From Thermoanaerobaculia bacterium (lineage in GTDB: Bacteria; Acidobacteriota; Thermoanaerobaculia; Gp7-AA8), in contig JADGNZ010000009.1 in assembly GCA_017883205.1 (NCBI GenBank), forward strand, positions 95,028 to 159,027: a stretch of 64,000 nt of DNA, read 5' to 3'. Below the pieces are notes generated by a model. That model made no database searches. It worked only from the letters and a program-made list of their open reading frames with translations, and was not told the origin of the DNA. Shown here piece after piece: positions 41,558 through 51,006 of the stretch (the stretch's first letter is position 1; each line of letters opens with the position of its first letter). Made by a program: the position numbers and the translations under genes.

Positions 41558-44470
41558 ATGTCCTGGTTCCGAAGTGTCCTGGCGGCAACTCTGCTGTTCG
41601 CGGCGGGAGGTTCCGCGCGGGCGCAGATGACGAGCGAGGAATGCCTCGCATGCCACCAGGATCCTGATCTAGTCAAGGAGGTGGACGGGAAGAAGGTCAG
41701 CGTCCACGTCGATCCCACCCGCTTCGCAGCTTCGAAGCACGGTTCGTTCGACTGCACGAGCTGCCACGAGAGCATCACGGGGTATCCGCACGAGAAGGTG
41801 ACCGCGGTCAACTGTGCCACATGCCACGACTCAGAGGCTGCGGCTCTGGCAAAGAGCGTTCACGGCAGGAAGGCCGACGGCAAACCCGAGACCCGTTGCC
41901 GGGACTGTCACGGCAACCATGAGATCAGGCAGGCCAGCGCGGCCACGGCGAACTGTACGAAGTGCCACGAGAAGATCGTCACCGAGCAGCACCAGAGTCT
42001 GCACGGGAAGGCGGCCGCGCGGGGCGACAAGCTCGCGCCGACCTGCATCACCTGCCACGGCTCGCATTCGATTCTGTCCCACCTCGACCCGTTGGCCAGG
42101 ACCTCCGTCATGAACATCCCGCTGCTGTGCGGCGGATGCCATAGGGAGGGGTCAGCGGTCTCGCTCTCCCGGGACATCCCGCAGGAGCGCATTTTCGAAC
42201 ACTACCGCGACTCGATCCACGGCGCGGGGCTGTTCCAGAAAGGGCTCACCGTCACGGCGGTCTGCACTTCCTGCCACACCTCGCATTTCATCCTCCCGCA
42301 TACCGACTCGCGATCGAGCATCGCGAAAGCGAACATCGCGCGGACGTGCACGCAGTGCCACGCGCGCATCGAGGCCGTGCATCGCAAAGTCATCGACGGC
42401 AAGCTCTGGGAGAAGGAGCCCCACAAGATCCCCGCATGCCCCGATTGCCACCAGCCACACGAAGTGCGCCGCGTCTTCTATGACGCCGGCATGGCAAACA
42501 GGGACTGCCTGACGTGCCACGCCAGACGCGACCTCACGAGTCTGCGCAACGGCCAGAAGATCTCGATGTATGTCGACCCGCAGAAGTACGCGATCTCGAT
42601 GCACTCTCAGAAGGCGTGCGCGCAATGCCACACCGAAGTCAGCCCGTCGCACACGCGGCCGTGCGAGACGATCAAGTCGAAAGTCGATTGCGGCATCTGC
42701 CACGCCGCTCAGATGAGCGACTACCAGCAGAGCACGCACGGCACCTTCGCCGCAAAGGGTGACCCCGACGCGCCGGGATGTCTGGACTGCCATTCGTATC
42801 ACGAGACACAGAGCAGAAGGACGCCGGGATCGCCGACCTACCCGCGCAACGTGCCGAAACTCTGTGCTCGCTGCCACCAGCGGGGCAACAAGGCGGCGGT
42901 GCGAATCAAGAGCGACGTCCTGGACATCGTGCAGACCTATGCCGACTCGATTCACGGCAAGGGCCTGACGGAGAGCGGTCTCGTCGTCACGGCGACGTGC
43001 GTCAACTGCCACTCGTCGCACCGGGAACTGCCGCCCAGCGATCCGCGGTCGACCGTGAATCCGAAGAACATCGCGAAGACCTGCGGCACCTGCCACAACG
43101 GCATCGAGGAGACGTTCGAGAAGAGCGTCCACGCGACGGGTAAGGCGAAGCCGGGACAGAAGCTCCCGACCTGCAACGACTGCCACACCTCCCACGCGAT
43201 CGGCCGGACCGACGTTGTCGGGTTCCGGACGAAGATGATGAATCAGTGCGGCCGCTGCCATACGGAGCAGGCCACGACGTTCTTCGACACGTTCCACGGC
43301 AAAATGTCGCGGCTGGGCACGGAGGGCGCCGCCAAGTGCTCCGACTGCCATGGCCAGCACAACATCCTGCCGCCAGACGACCCTCGGTCGACTCTGTCGC
43401 ACTCGAACGTGGTGAAGACGTGCGCCCGGTGTCACGCCGGGTCGAACCGCAGGTTCGCGGGCTACCTGACGCATGCCACGCACCACGACCAGCGCAAGTA
43501 CCCCTGGCTCTACTGGTCGTTCCGTTTCATGGTCGCCCTGCTCGTGGGAACGCTTGCGTTTTTCCTCCTGCACACCCTCCTCTGGCTATTCCGCCTGGTG
43601 CGGACGCGCCACCACTGGAGAGAACACAAAGAGTCGGATACCGGGGAGGTCTACTACAAGCGCTTCGCGCTTTTCCAGCGCTGGCAGCACGCGGTGATGA
43701 TCCTCACGTTCTTCACGCTCGCCCTGACCGGGATGGCGCTGAAGTTCTCATACGCCGGCTGGGCACAGGGGATCTCCTGGATTCTCGGCGGCGCGCAGAC
43801 GATGGGCTACATCCACCGTTTCGCGGCCGTGATTCTCCTCTCCCTCTTCGCGTTCCACCTCTGGACCGTGATCAAGCGCAAGTTCGACGATCAGCTGACG
43901 TGGAAGCAGATGCTCACCGGGCCGGACACGCTGATGTTCACTCTGACCGATATCAAGCAGATCTGGCAGTCGTTCATGTGGTTCTTCGGCTGGGCCGAGC
44001 GGCCGAAGTACGGGCGCTACACCTATTGGGAGAAATTCGACTACTTCGCGGTCTTCTGGGGCGTCATGGTGATTGGCTCGACGGGACTCCTCCTCTGGTT
44101 CCCCGAGTTCTTCACCAGGGTGATCCCGGGGGCAGCGATCAACGTGGCGACGATCATCCACAGCGACGAAGCGCTCCTCGCGGTGGCCTTCATCTTCACG
44201 ATTCACTTCTTCAACACGCACTTCCGTCCGGACAAGTTCCCCATGGATCCGGTCATATTCACCGGGCGCGTACCGATCGACGAGTTCAAGTTCGACAAAC
44301 CGGCTGAGTACGACGAGTTGGTCGCCAAGGGCAAGCTCGAGGATCACCTTGCGGGCCCCATTCCGTCCGGGCTCGAGAAAACGTTCAAGTTCTTCGGCTT
44401 CGTCGCGCTGACTATCGGACTGACCCTGATCGGGTTGATCCTGTACGCGATGATCTTTGCTTACAAGTAG
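41558..44470 (+). CDS. 21-haem cytochrome c fused to a cytochrome b561-like membrane domain
   Basis: The 970-residue protein has a signal peptide (AAGGSARAQ), then about 610 periplasmic residues with 21 CxxCH motifs (the first CLACH, the last CARCH). Sets of haem pairs alternate with SxHG spacers, as in related multihaem families. From about residue 635 come several transmembrane helices of a di-haem cytochrome b561/formate dehydrogenase gamma type (QRWQHAVMILTFFTLALTGMALKF, MGYIHRF). A strong ribosome site (AGGAGG) precedes the ATG. It should pass quinol electrons through the membrane to a long periplasmic haem wire. A second protein of the same plan with 11 haems is encoded at 48818-50719. 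Confidence 0.88.
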   Translation: MSWFRSVLAATLLFAAGGSARAQMTSEECLACHQDPDLVKEVDGKKVSVHVDPTRFAASKHGSFDCTSCHESITGYPHEKVTAVNCATCHDSEAAALAKSVHGRKADGKPETRCRDCHGNHEIRQASAATANCTKCHEKIVTEQHQSLHGKAAARGDKLAPTCITCHGSHSILSHLDPLARTSVMNIPLLCGGCHREGSAVSLSRDIPQERIFEHYRDSIHGAGLFQKGLTVTAVCTSCHTSHFILPHTDSRSSIAKANIARTCTQCHARIEAVHRKVIDGKLWEKEPHKIPACPDCHQPHEVRRVFYDAGMANRDCLTCHARRDLTSLRNGQKISMYVDPQKYAISMHSQKACAQCHTEVSPSHTRPCETIKSKVDCGICHAAQMSDYQQSTHGTFAAKGDPDAPGCLDCHSYHETQSRRTPGSPTYPRNVPKLCARCHQRGNKAAVRIKSDVLDIVQTYADSIHGKGLTESGLVVTATCVNCHSSHRELPPSDPRSTVNPKNIAKTCGTCHNGIEETFEKSVHATGKAKPGQKLPTCNDCHTSHAIGRTDVVGFRTKMMNQCGRCHTEQATTFFDTFHGKMSRLGTEGAAKCSDCHGQHNILPPDDPRSTLSHSNVVKTCARCHAGSNRRFAGYLTHATHHDQRKYPWLYWSFRFMVALLVGTLAFFLLHTLLWLFRLVRTRHHWREHKESDTGEVYYKRFALFQRWQHAVMILTFFTLALTGMALKFSYAGWAQGISWILGGAQTMGYIHRFAAVILLSLFAFHLWTVIKRKFDDQLTWKQMLTGPDTLMFTLTDIKQIWQSFMWFFGWAERPKYGRYTYWEKFDYFAVFWGVMVIGSTGLLLWFPEFFTRVIPGAAINVATIIHSDEALLAVAFIFTIHFFNTHFRPDKFPMDPVIFTGRVPIDEFKFDKPAEYDELVAKGKLEDHLAGPIPSGLEKTFKFFGFVALTIGLTLIGLILYAMIFAYK

Positions 44471-44616
44471 GGGGTGCGGAAGAGAGGCTGGAGGCGGTCA
44501 AGGGCCCAAATTGCTCGTCGCGAGCCGGGCCCCGCTGACCGTTCACCGATTTAAGTCTGGCATGACGAGCGCGGTAATACCGCAGACCCGCGACGAACGC
44601 GGCATTGCGTGGACAC

Positions 44617-44780
44617 CGAATGTTCAATGTCGAGTGTTAGATGTTGAATGTCTAGTATTAAGGGCGTTTCCGGGTTTCGCGTGGATTAGAAATGGAAACT
44701 CGAAGGAGCGATCGTCCAGTGTGCTGGAATCGTGAAGATTGCACCCATTCAGCACTCAACATTCACGATCTAACATTCCA
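44617..44780. repeat. AATGTTGAATG-family palindromic repeat
   Basis: GAATGTTCAATGTCGAGTG and TTAGATGTTGAATGTC on the left are mirrored by CAGCACTCAACATTC and GATCTAACATTCC on the right. It is between two convergent genes. The 150 bp after the cytochrome stop hold no further gene. Confidence 0.7.
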
Positions 44781-44829
44781 TGAAAGTTGCAAGTGGCTGG
44801 ATCGTCTACGCACTCCCGCTCTACGGTTC

Positions 44830-46518
44830 TTATGAGCCCCCGAACAGCAGCCGGAGGATTCCGCCGATGCGAAAGTTGCGCAAGAGCGCGGCCGGCTTGA
44901 ATAGCTCGGCCTTGTCGTTCAGCGTCCCCTCGGACATCGGATCGGCCTCGCCGCCCAACCGACGCGCGGCGCTTCGGCGCGCTTCGACACGCCCGGCGCG
45001 CTGGCCGTTGATCCTGCCGTAGCGCCGCTTCAGATCGTTGAGGCGCTCCGCGGCGTTGTACGTCGCCTCGACGATCTCGCGCCGCGCCATCCAGTCGGTC
45101 TCGTAGTTGAGCATCGATTCCCAATCGCTCGTTTCCAGCAGCGCGCGATGCTCGGCCAACGTCCGCGCCCGCAAACGGTAGCCATGCGCTTCCGCGTCCG
45201 CGAAACCGTCACTGCCCGGATCAACGAACGGCGCCATCGGTGTGATGAATGCTGAAAGGCGATGATCGAAGCGGACGAAGAGCTCCTCGATTGCATTTAC
45301 GGTCTCGGCCACACTCGCCGAGGTCTGGCCCGGAAGTCCGATCATGAAGAAGAGGTCGAGGCTTTCGCAACGCGACGCCATGACCGATTCGATCGCCTGC
45401 AGCATTCGCTCGTTCGTGAATCGCGCCTTGCCGAGGAGGCCGCGAATCGATTCGTCATAACTTTCGGGCGAGAGCTCGGCTCCCCACGAGCGGATCGATG
45501 CGTCGATGCGCGCCACGATCTCTGCGTCGGGGGGATCGAAGAACTCGAACACGATGCGGTTCGATACTGGCGTGCGGGCCAGCGCATCGATGACGGCATG
45601 CGCATAGGCCGGGCCCCCGTCGCGAAGATCGCCGACGAGAAAGATCGGCGTTCGGGTGATCGCCGCGAGTTGACGCACCTGTTTGGCAATCGCCTCCGGA
45701 CCGCGCAGGAGCGGGTGGTGTCCGGGCATGAAGCGGCGGAACGCGGCATTCGACGCCCCGCAAGTGATGCAGCGCCGCGCGCAACCGCGGACCGTGAATA
45801 CGGCGGTGATGGGATGCCGCCACCACGCCTGAAACGGCACGCTTGTCCAGAAGTCGAGGTGACGGGCAACGGAGCGGATCATCGCGCCGAGGTCGAAGTC
45901 GTACTCGTCAAGAGACAGGGGCAGTGCGGCGTCAGGATTCACGCGCACTTCGCCATCCTGCTTCCAGGTCAGTCCGGGCACGAGCTCGAAACGCCGTTCA
46001 CCCTCCAGCTCGCGCACGAGCGCGAGGAGCGAGGGCTCGGTGACACTGCCGCGAAGAACGAAGTCGACCGCCGGATCTTCGATCAGCTCGCGGTGAAAAC
46101 ACGTTGCGGAGATACCGCCGAAGACGATCGGTATCTCGGGATGAAGTTTCTTGAGCAATGCAGCGACAGCCGGTCCTCCGTGCGCATGCGGGAGCCAGTG
46201 CAGATCGATGCCGAACAGCTTCGGCTCGAGTTTGCGCAGGAATCGCTCGGGGCTGAAGCGGCGGCTGCGCATCATCCGCAACGCAAGGTTCACGATGCGC
46301 ACACCGTAGCCACGCCGCCGCAAATACGCGGAGAGCGTCAGGAATCCGACGGGGTACATCTCGAAGACGGGCGTCGATGGGATGACGTCGCTGATCGGTC
46401 CGTAAACGATGGCCCGCTCGCGAAAATCGAAAACGCTGGGCGGATGAATCAGGATGACATCGGCCGGCACGCTCACACGATGCGCGGTTTTCGCGAGCGA
46501 GGCCGCACCCGCTGTCAC
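44830..46518 (-). CDS. B12-binding/radical SAM protein
   Basis: The 562-residue protein has a cobalamin-binding-type N-domain (about 18-190) with VILIHPPSVFDFRER, LTLSAYLRRRGYGVRIVNL and PIVFGGISATCF. A radical SAM core follows, with RGCARRCITCGAS near residue 248 giving the C-x3-C-x2-C cluster. Later motifs are FFMIGLPGQT and a helical C-terminus. Enzymes of this class often methylate or rearrange lipids, tetrapyrroles or natural products; the substrate here cannot be named. It is downstream of a DUF309-like gene with 45 bp between. Confidence 0.8.
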   Translation of the reverse strand: MTAGAASLAKTAHRVSVPADVILIHPPSVFDFRERAIVYGPISDVIPSTPVFEMYPVGFLTLSAYLRRRGYGVRIVNLALRMMRSRRFSPERFLRKLEPKLFGIDLHWLPHAHGGPAVAALLKKLHPEIPIVFGGISATCFHRELIEDPAVDFVLRGSVTEPSLLALVRELEGERRFELVPGLTWKQDGEVRVNPDAALPLSLDEYDFDLGAMIRSVARHLDFWTSVPFQAWWRHPITAVFTVRGCARRCITCGASNAAFRRFMPGHHPLLRGPEAIAKQVRQLAAITRTPIFLVGDLRDGGPAYAHAVIDALARTPVSNRIVFEFFDPPDAEIVARIDASIRSWGAELSPESYDESIRGLLGKARFTNERMLQAIESVMASRCESLDLFFMIGLPGQTSASVAETVNAIEELFVRFDHRLSAFITPMAPFVDPGSDGFADAEAHGYRLRARTLAEHRALLETSDWESMLNYETDWMARREIVEATYNAAERLNDLKRRYGRINGQRAGRVEARRSAARRLGGEADPMSEGTLNDKAELFKPAALLRNFRIGGILRLLFGGS

Positions 46519-46563
46519 GCGAGCGTGTGACCAGCGCCACGCCGGGCTCTTCGAAGCGATCGA

Positions 46564-46935
46564 TCAGCGGCGCAGCACGCGAGGCCATTCGAAGGCGGAT
46601 CCCCGTTGCACCTGCTCGATCACTGTCCGCAGCTCGTCAGCCATCCGGGCGAGATCGTAACCGCGGTCGTTGGTCACGCGCGAGATGGCACGAACCGCTT
46701 CGTCGAGACGCTGCGTAGCGGCGCGCCATTGCCTGCGCTCGAGGTGAACACCGCCGGCCGCAAGCTGCAGGAAGACACGGGTGAATTCGACTTCGTCACG
46801 GACGGCCTCGAAGAAGAGATCTTCAAACTCGTCGCTCGCCTCGAAGTAGTCGTACGCCGCGAGCATCGCGATCGCTGCATGGAAACGTGGATCGTCGCCG
46901 ATGTCGGGAAGAGATTCGGAAGGCGGATCAAGCAC
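46564..46935 (-). CDS. DUF309-like small helical protein
   Basis: The 123-residue protein has the DUF309 pattern: AYDYFEASDEFEDLFFEAV, FTRVFLQLAAGGVHLERRQWRAATQRLDEAV. In DUF309 the core is an E-x-H-E-x-L-E helix and an F-L-Q-G helix; here the His is replaced, so it is a divergent member. Function of the family is unknown. It leads the B12/radical SAM gene on the same strand and they are likely cotranscribed. Confidence 0.65.
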   Translation of the reverse strand: MLDPPSESLPDIGDDPRFHAAIAMLAAYDYFEASDEFEDLFFEAVRDEVEFTRVFLQLAAGGVHLERRQWRAATQRLDEAVRAISRVTNDRGYDLARMADELRTVIEQVQRGSAFEWPRVLRR

Positions 46936-46952
46936 GCCGGAATGGTAAAGCA

Positions 46953-46980
46953 GAGGAGCGCCGCCGGAACGGCGCTCCTC
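46953..46980 (-). terminator. Terminator-like hairpin after the small cytochrome c gene
   Basis: GAGGAGCGCC and GGCGCTCCTC form a perfect 10-bp stem with an 8-nt loop. It lies 12 bp beyond the stop of the minus-strand cytochrome gene. There is no strong T run. Confidence 0.6.
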
Positions 46981-46991
46981 GTTCCTGCTTT

Positions 46992-47312
46992 CTATTTCAA
47001 CGTGCGGATGTACGCGACGAGCGCGCTGATGTCGGCGTCGGAGAGCTTGCCTTTATAGGCCGGCATTTTTCCTTTGCCGTCAGATGTCACCTTCGTCAGG
47101 TCCGCGTCCGTCAGCTTCTGCACGTCAGGCGAGCGCAGGTCGCGCAGCTTCATCGCCTTCCCCATCGGCGTCATGCCGCCGCCATCGGGGCCGTGGCAGC
47201 TTGCGCACTTCGCCTTGTAAAGAGCACCACCGTCGGGCGCGGCGAACGCGGCCGGCGCGGCGATCAGAATGACTGCAACGCTCAAAATGATTGCTACGAA
47301 CTTTCGACTCAT
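46992..47312 (-). CDS. Small periplasmic monohaem cytochrome c
   Basis: The 106-residue protein has a signal peptide (ILIAAPAAFAAP), one haem motif CASCH followed by GPDGGGMTPMGKAM, and a methionine axial ligand in GKGKMPAYKG. This is the c6/c553 type. It is the last gene of a three-gene minus-strand cluster with two multihaem proteins and could shuttle electrons for them. A close paralogue with the same RDLRSPxVQKLTDAD segment ends the nifJ cluster. Confidence 0.85.
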   Translation of the reverse strand: MSRKFVAIILSVAVILIAAPAAFAAPDGGALYKAKCASCHGPDGGGMTPMGKAMKLRDLRSPDVQKLTDADLTKVTSDGKGKMPAYKGKLSDADISALVAYIRTLK

Positions 47313-47333
47313 TGTTTTACCTCCATTGATTCA

Positions 47334-48818
47334 TTACATGCCGCCGCCGGTATGGCAGTCGGAACAGTTGACGCCGCGCAGATCGCCGATGTCGACGGGG
47401 TGCGTGAATACAGCACTCGCACCGGCCGTCGCATCGGGCAGAACCGTGTGGCAGATCTGACAGTCTTTACTGATTTTCTTCCCATCCTTGCTGACGTGCT
47501 GATCGTCGTGACAACGGAAGCAACCCATCGACGCAAAGTGCCCGAGGTTGTCGGGGTGTGTGCGCCAGTCGACACGCATCTCAGGAAAACGGATGGCCCG
47601 GAAAATGTCCTGAATGGCGGTTGTCGCTCCGGCGACCTGTGCTCGTTTCGCTTTGTAAATGTCGGGATAAGTTTTCTCGTAGTACGCAGGGATTGCCTTC
47701 GCAATGGCATTGACGGCGGCATCCGTCGACTCATATTCCGCGGCCAGCACAGCGACACTCTGCTGTTTGATGAACGGCAGCGTGCTATCGATCTTTCCAG
47801 TGAAGAGTGCAGTATCGACGGCGCGGTCGGGCGACCGGTAAATATGAGTGGGACGGTTATGGCAGTCGACGCAGTCCATACGCCGTTTCGTCGCAGTAGC
47901 GAGCTGTGCATCCGTCAGCTTGGAATCGGCGGCCTTGTACTCGGTCACCTTCCCATTGCGGTCTTTGACGCGCACCCAGGGGATGACCTGCCGCTGCCTG
48001 TCGGTTGCGATGTAGGTGATCTCATTGGCGATGTTCATGTGCCAGTGGATGCCGCTCGTCTGACCGCCCGACGCCCCGCCGCCGCCGGTTTTGATGAGCA
48101 TACGCACTTCTTTGGGCGTGTTGGTTTCGTCATACGCGTAATGGTCGAAGACCTTCAACTGCGCGCCGAAGAATTTCGCCGGCCAATGACACTGCTCGCA
48201 CGTTTCCTGAGCCGGACGAAGGCTCTCGACCGGGCTCGGAATCGGACGGGGGTATTTATGCGCGATGACGGAATACAACTGATACGAGCCGGAGAGTTTG
48301 GAGCGTACGAACCAGCCCGCTCCCGGTCCGATGTGGCATCCCGCGCAGCCGACGTGCGCGTGCGGCGAGGCCTGATACGCGGTGTATTCGGGCGTCATGA
48401 CCTTGTGACAGGCTGTGCCGCAAAAGGCGTCGGAGTCGGTATATCGATACGCCTGGTAGCTGCCGATGACGGACATCGTCACAAACAGGATGAGACCGAC
48501 CGCGGTGGAAGCGATGATGACGCGAGTGCGGCGCTCATTGAGATCGATGTGTGGGTATTGCGGAATATCCCCGGGAGCGCGACGCCGGCGCCGCCGGCGC
48601 TCGAGTAGCATTCCGCCGATGTAGGCGAGGATACCCAGGATGAGAATGATCGGCGCGATGATCCACGTCAGAATCCCCATGTAGGGATTCGAATTCGCTC
48701 GTGTTGCGTCCAGATAGATCAGAAATCCGAGGTTGGCGAGTGCTACGACTGCGATGCCGAGACCTGCTTCACTGATTAAGTTACGCGAAAGCCGCACTGG
48801 CTTGGGCGATTCCGTCAT
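47334..48818 (-). CDS. NapC/NrfH-type membrane multihaem cytochrome c
   Basis: The 494-residue protein has three transmembrane helices near the N-terminus (about 18-36, 50-70 and 100-120). The periplasmic region has seven haem sites: CGTACH (an unusual C-x3-C-H), CAGCH, CEQCH, CVDCH, CFRCH, CQICH and CSDCH. The first part resembles NapC/NrfH quinol dehydrogenases. The rest is an extra domain with no clear match. It overlaps the upstream 11-haem gene by one base (TAATG). It likely links quinol to the periplasmic cytochromes. Confidence 0.85.
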   Translation of the reverse strand: MTESPKPVRLSRNLISEAGLGIAVVALANLGFLIYLDATRANSNPYMGILTWIIAPIILILGILAYIGGMLLERRRRRRRAPGDIPQYPHIDLNERRTRVIIASTAVGLILFVTMSVIGSYQAYRYTDSDAFCGTACHKVMTPEYTAYQASPHAHVGCAGCHIGPGAGWFVRSKLSGSYQLYSVIAHKYPRPIPSPVESLRPAQETCEQCHWPAKFFGAQLKVFDHYAYDETNTPKEVRMLIKTGGGGASGGQTSGIHWHMNIANEITYIATDRQRQVIPWVRVKDRNGKVTEYKAADSKLTDAQLATATKRRMDCVDCHNRPTHIYRSPDRAVDTALFTGKIDSTLPFIKQQSVAVLAAEYESTDAAVNAIAKAIPAYYEKTYPDIYKAKRAQVAGATTAIQDIFRAIRFPEMRVDWRTHPDNLGHFASMGCFRCHDDQHVSKDGKKISKDCQICHTVLPDATAGASAVFTHPVDIGDLRGVNCSDCHTGGGM

Positions 48819-50719
48819 TATTTTTTACCTTCCACACTCGTAGTTGTCTGCGTTTCCGCGGACTCAACTGCTTTGGGGTGCTCTTCCTTGAACTGCTCTT
48901 CCGACATCTTCCCGTCGAACCATGCCCAATTCATCGGATAGACATCGGGGTCGAAAATCACATGGTAGAAGTGCCATACGAGAATGGCGAGGGTTGCCAG
49001 AATTGCCTCGTAGAAATGTACCGTGGTGGCAACGTCGATCCACCAGCGTGGGATCCACGTCGCGACGGCGACAGAGTACCAGATCATCAATCCGGTCAGG
49101 GCCATGACGATCGTGCCCCACATTCCGGCCCAGTATTCGATCTTTTCGGCGTAGCTGAATCGTCCGAATTGGGGTTTCTTCTTCGAGAAACCGAGGTAGT
49201 AGAGGAAGACGCCGATGACGTCGCCGGCGTCGGAGAAACGGAGCCAGAAGTCGCGGAGACCTTTGCGTCCTTCACGCGTGAACACCATGTAAGCAAGGTG
49301 ATAGAGCCCGATGGCGATCATGATCACCGCGGCCACGCGGTGGACCATCCGCCGCAACTGTTCGCTGGGGCCGAACAGAGCCGCGAAATACGAGTTGGGC
49401 CAGGCCAGCGCGAATCCGCTGATGACGAGGATGACGAAGCTCGTCCCCATGACCATGTGCTGGATCCGCTGATTGAGATTCATCCGCTCGACGGTGGGAC
49501 CGCGTCCCTTCCGCGCCGCCACCGCTTTCTTCCACCACACCAGAGCGTTGTGCAGCAGCATGAAGCCGATCGTGAGAAGGATCAGCACGATGTAGATCCG
49601 CTTGATCCAGGTGACGATGCGCGAGGGCGTGTCGCTCACGTCGCCGTCGACGCGATGGATCTTGCCGTGCGTGAAGTTGATCTGCGCACCCTGATGGCAT
49701 TTCCCGCACGTCTTCTGCAAATTCTTCGGGTTGATCGCCGAGCGCGGGTCGGACGATGGCAGCACGTCGTGCGCGGTGTGGCAGCTCGCGCAGTCCGCGG
49801 CGGTAGTCGATCCCATTTGCCGCGCCAGCCCGTGATAGCTCGATTCATACGTCGCCACACGCGTTCCGGGGACGCCAAACTCCTTCGAGAGACGAACTTG
49901 CGCATGGCATCGCTCACAACTCGAGCGCGGTCCGTTCACCGCATCGCCGGCGCGCGAGATCGTGTGAATGCCGTGGCAGTCGGTGCACACCGGCGCGTTC
50001 CAGTTGCCGCGGGCGAGCGCCTTTCCATGGATGCTCTCGGCGTAGTGGGCGGCAGTCGTGGCGTGGCACTTCCCGCAAGTGCGGGCAACGTTGAATTTGA
50101 AGATGCCGGAGAGCGGATCGTTCGCCGGCCGGACAGCATGATGATCGTGGCAATCCGTGCAGACCGCAGCCTTCGCCGATCCGTTTGCAACGGCCCGTCC
50201 GTGGACACTGGTTTCGTACGAGATCGGCGATTGATTGCTGAGTCCAGCCTTGGCCATCACGAACTTCTGTCCGTGACAGGCCGAGCAGGTCGCGGGAATG
50301 GCTCCGTGCGCTGTTTTCGATTTCGGATCGGATGACGGCAGCACCTCATGCGCCGGCCCGTGGCAATCGGCACACTTCGCTCCTCGGGCCACCCCCGACT
50401 TCACCGCCTTCGCGTGCAGGCTGGTGTCCCATGCGGCAACGCTGTCGGGATGGCAGGACGCGCAATCGACCGCCTTCGGAGCGGGGTCGTGCGGATAGGC
50501 TTTGACGTCGGCATGGCAGTTCGTGCAGTCGAGCGGTCCGTGCACCGATGCGGCGAATTTCTTCGGATCGACGCTGACGCTGACCGTCTTGCCTCCGCCG
50601 GCATCTTTGGTGAGCTCCTTGTTGTCGTGACAGGAGAGGCAATCGGTATTGGTAAGCTGCGAACGCACCGGTAACGCGGCTGCAAACAGAAAGACGGTAG
50701 CTATGACGAACGTTCGCAT
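48818..50719 (-). CDS. 11-haem cytochrome c fused to a cytochrome b561-like domain
   Basis: The 633-residue protein has a signal peptide ending at SQ, then about 345 residues with eleven CxxCH motifs (CLSCH through CGKCH), many followed by an SxHG spacer. Transmembrane helices follow from about residue 362, with RIQHMVMGTSFVILVISGFALAW typical of di-haem cytochrome b561. It is the first gene of the minus-strand cluster and matches the plan of the 21-haem protein. It would oxidise quinol and pass electrons to the NapC-like protein and the small cytochrome. Confidence 0.88.
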   Translation of the reverse strand: MRTFVIATVFLFAAALPVRSQLTNTDCLSCHDNKELTKDAGGGKTVSVSVDPKKFAASVHGPLDCTNCHADVKAYPHDPAPKAVDCASCHPDSVAAWDTSLHAKAVKSGVARGAKCADCHGPAHEVLPSSDPKSKTAHGAIPATCSACHGQKFVMAKAGLSNQSPISYETSVHGRAVANGSAKAAVCTDCHDHHAVRPANDPLSGIFKFNVARTCGKCHATTAAHYAESIHGKALARGNWNAPVCTDCHGIHTISRAGDAVNGPRSSCERCHAQVRLSKEFGVPGTRVATYESSYHGLARQMGSTTAADCASCHTAHDVLPSSDPRSAINPKNLQKTCGKCHQGAQINFTHGKIHRVDGDVSDTPSRIVTWIKRIYIVLILLTIGFMLLHNALVWWKKAVAARKGRGPTVERMNLNQRIQHMVMGTSFVILVISGFALAWPNSYFAALFGPSEQLRRMVHRVAAVIMIAIGLYHLAYMVFTREGRKGLRDFWLRFSDAGDVIGVFLYYLGFSKKKPQFGRFSYAEKIEYWAGMWGTIVMALTGLMIWYSVAVATWIPRWWIDVATTVHFYEAILATLAILVWHFYHVIFDPDVYPMNWAWFDGKMSEEQFKEEHPKAVESAETQTTTSVEGKK

Positions 50720-50936
50720 AATGACTCCTGCGGGTCACAATAGGCGGTGAGGCCATAGCGGACGATGCGGAGAGTCACCGCTGGCGGGTGATCGCGAACA
50801 CGCCTCTGTGTTTGACGCGCATTTCTTTGAGGGCCGGGGTCATCCGCCGCTCTTGGTTTGATCGGACAAGCGTCGATCGGCCTTTGCGCGCCCCCGATCG
50901 GCGTCACGTCGCTCGATATGAGCCGGCATCGCGCGA

Positions 50937-51000
50937 GTGATGCAGCTCACACCTCCTCATGACGACGGTCATCATTCGATGGTTGTCCTCTGACTATGTT
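50937..51000 (+). promoter_or_regulatory. CRP/FNR-like tandem operator and -10 box of ywiC
   Basis: Dyad GTGATGCAGCTCAC at 50937-50950 and perfect ATGAC-GACG-GTCAT at 50959-50972 stand 22 bp apart start to start. TATGTT at 50995 is exactly 36 bp after the second box start, and the GTG start codon of ywiC lies at the predicted +1. A 27-base stretch around the second box is nearly the same as before nifJ. The box could also serve the divergent multihaem operon, 240 bp away. Confidence 0.75.
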
Positions 51001-51006
51001 CGGTGC

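Noticed and set aside
50959-51006. ATG at 50959 as the ywiC start
   Set aside because: It lies inside the perfect ATGAC-N4-GTCAT operator, and the extra 16 residues do not look like the family.
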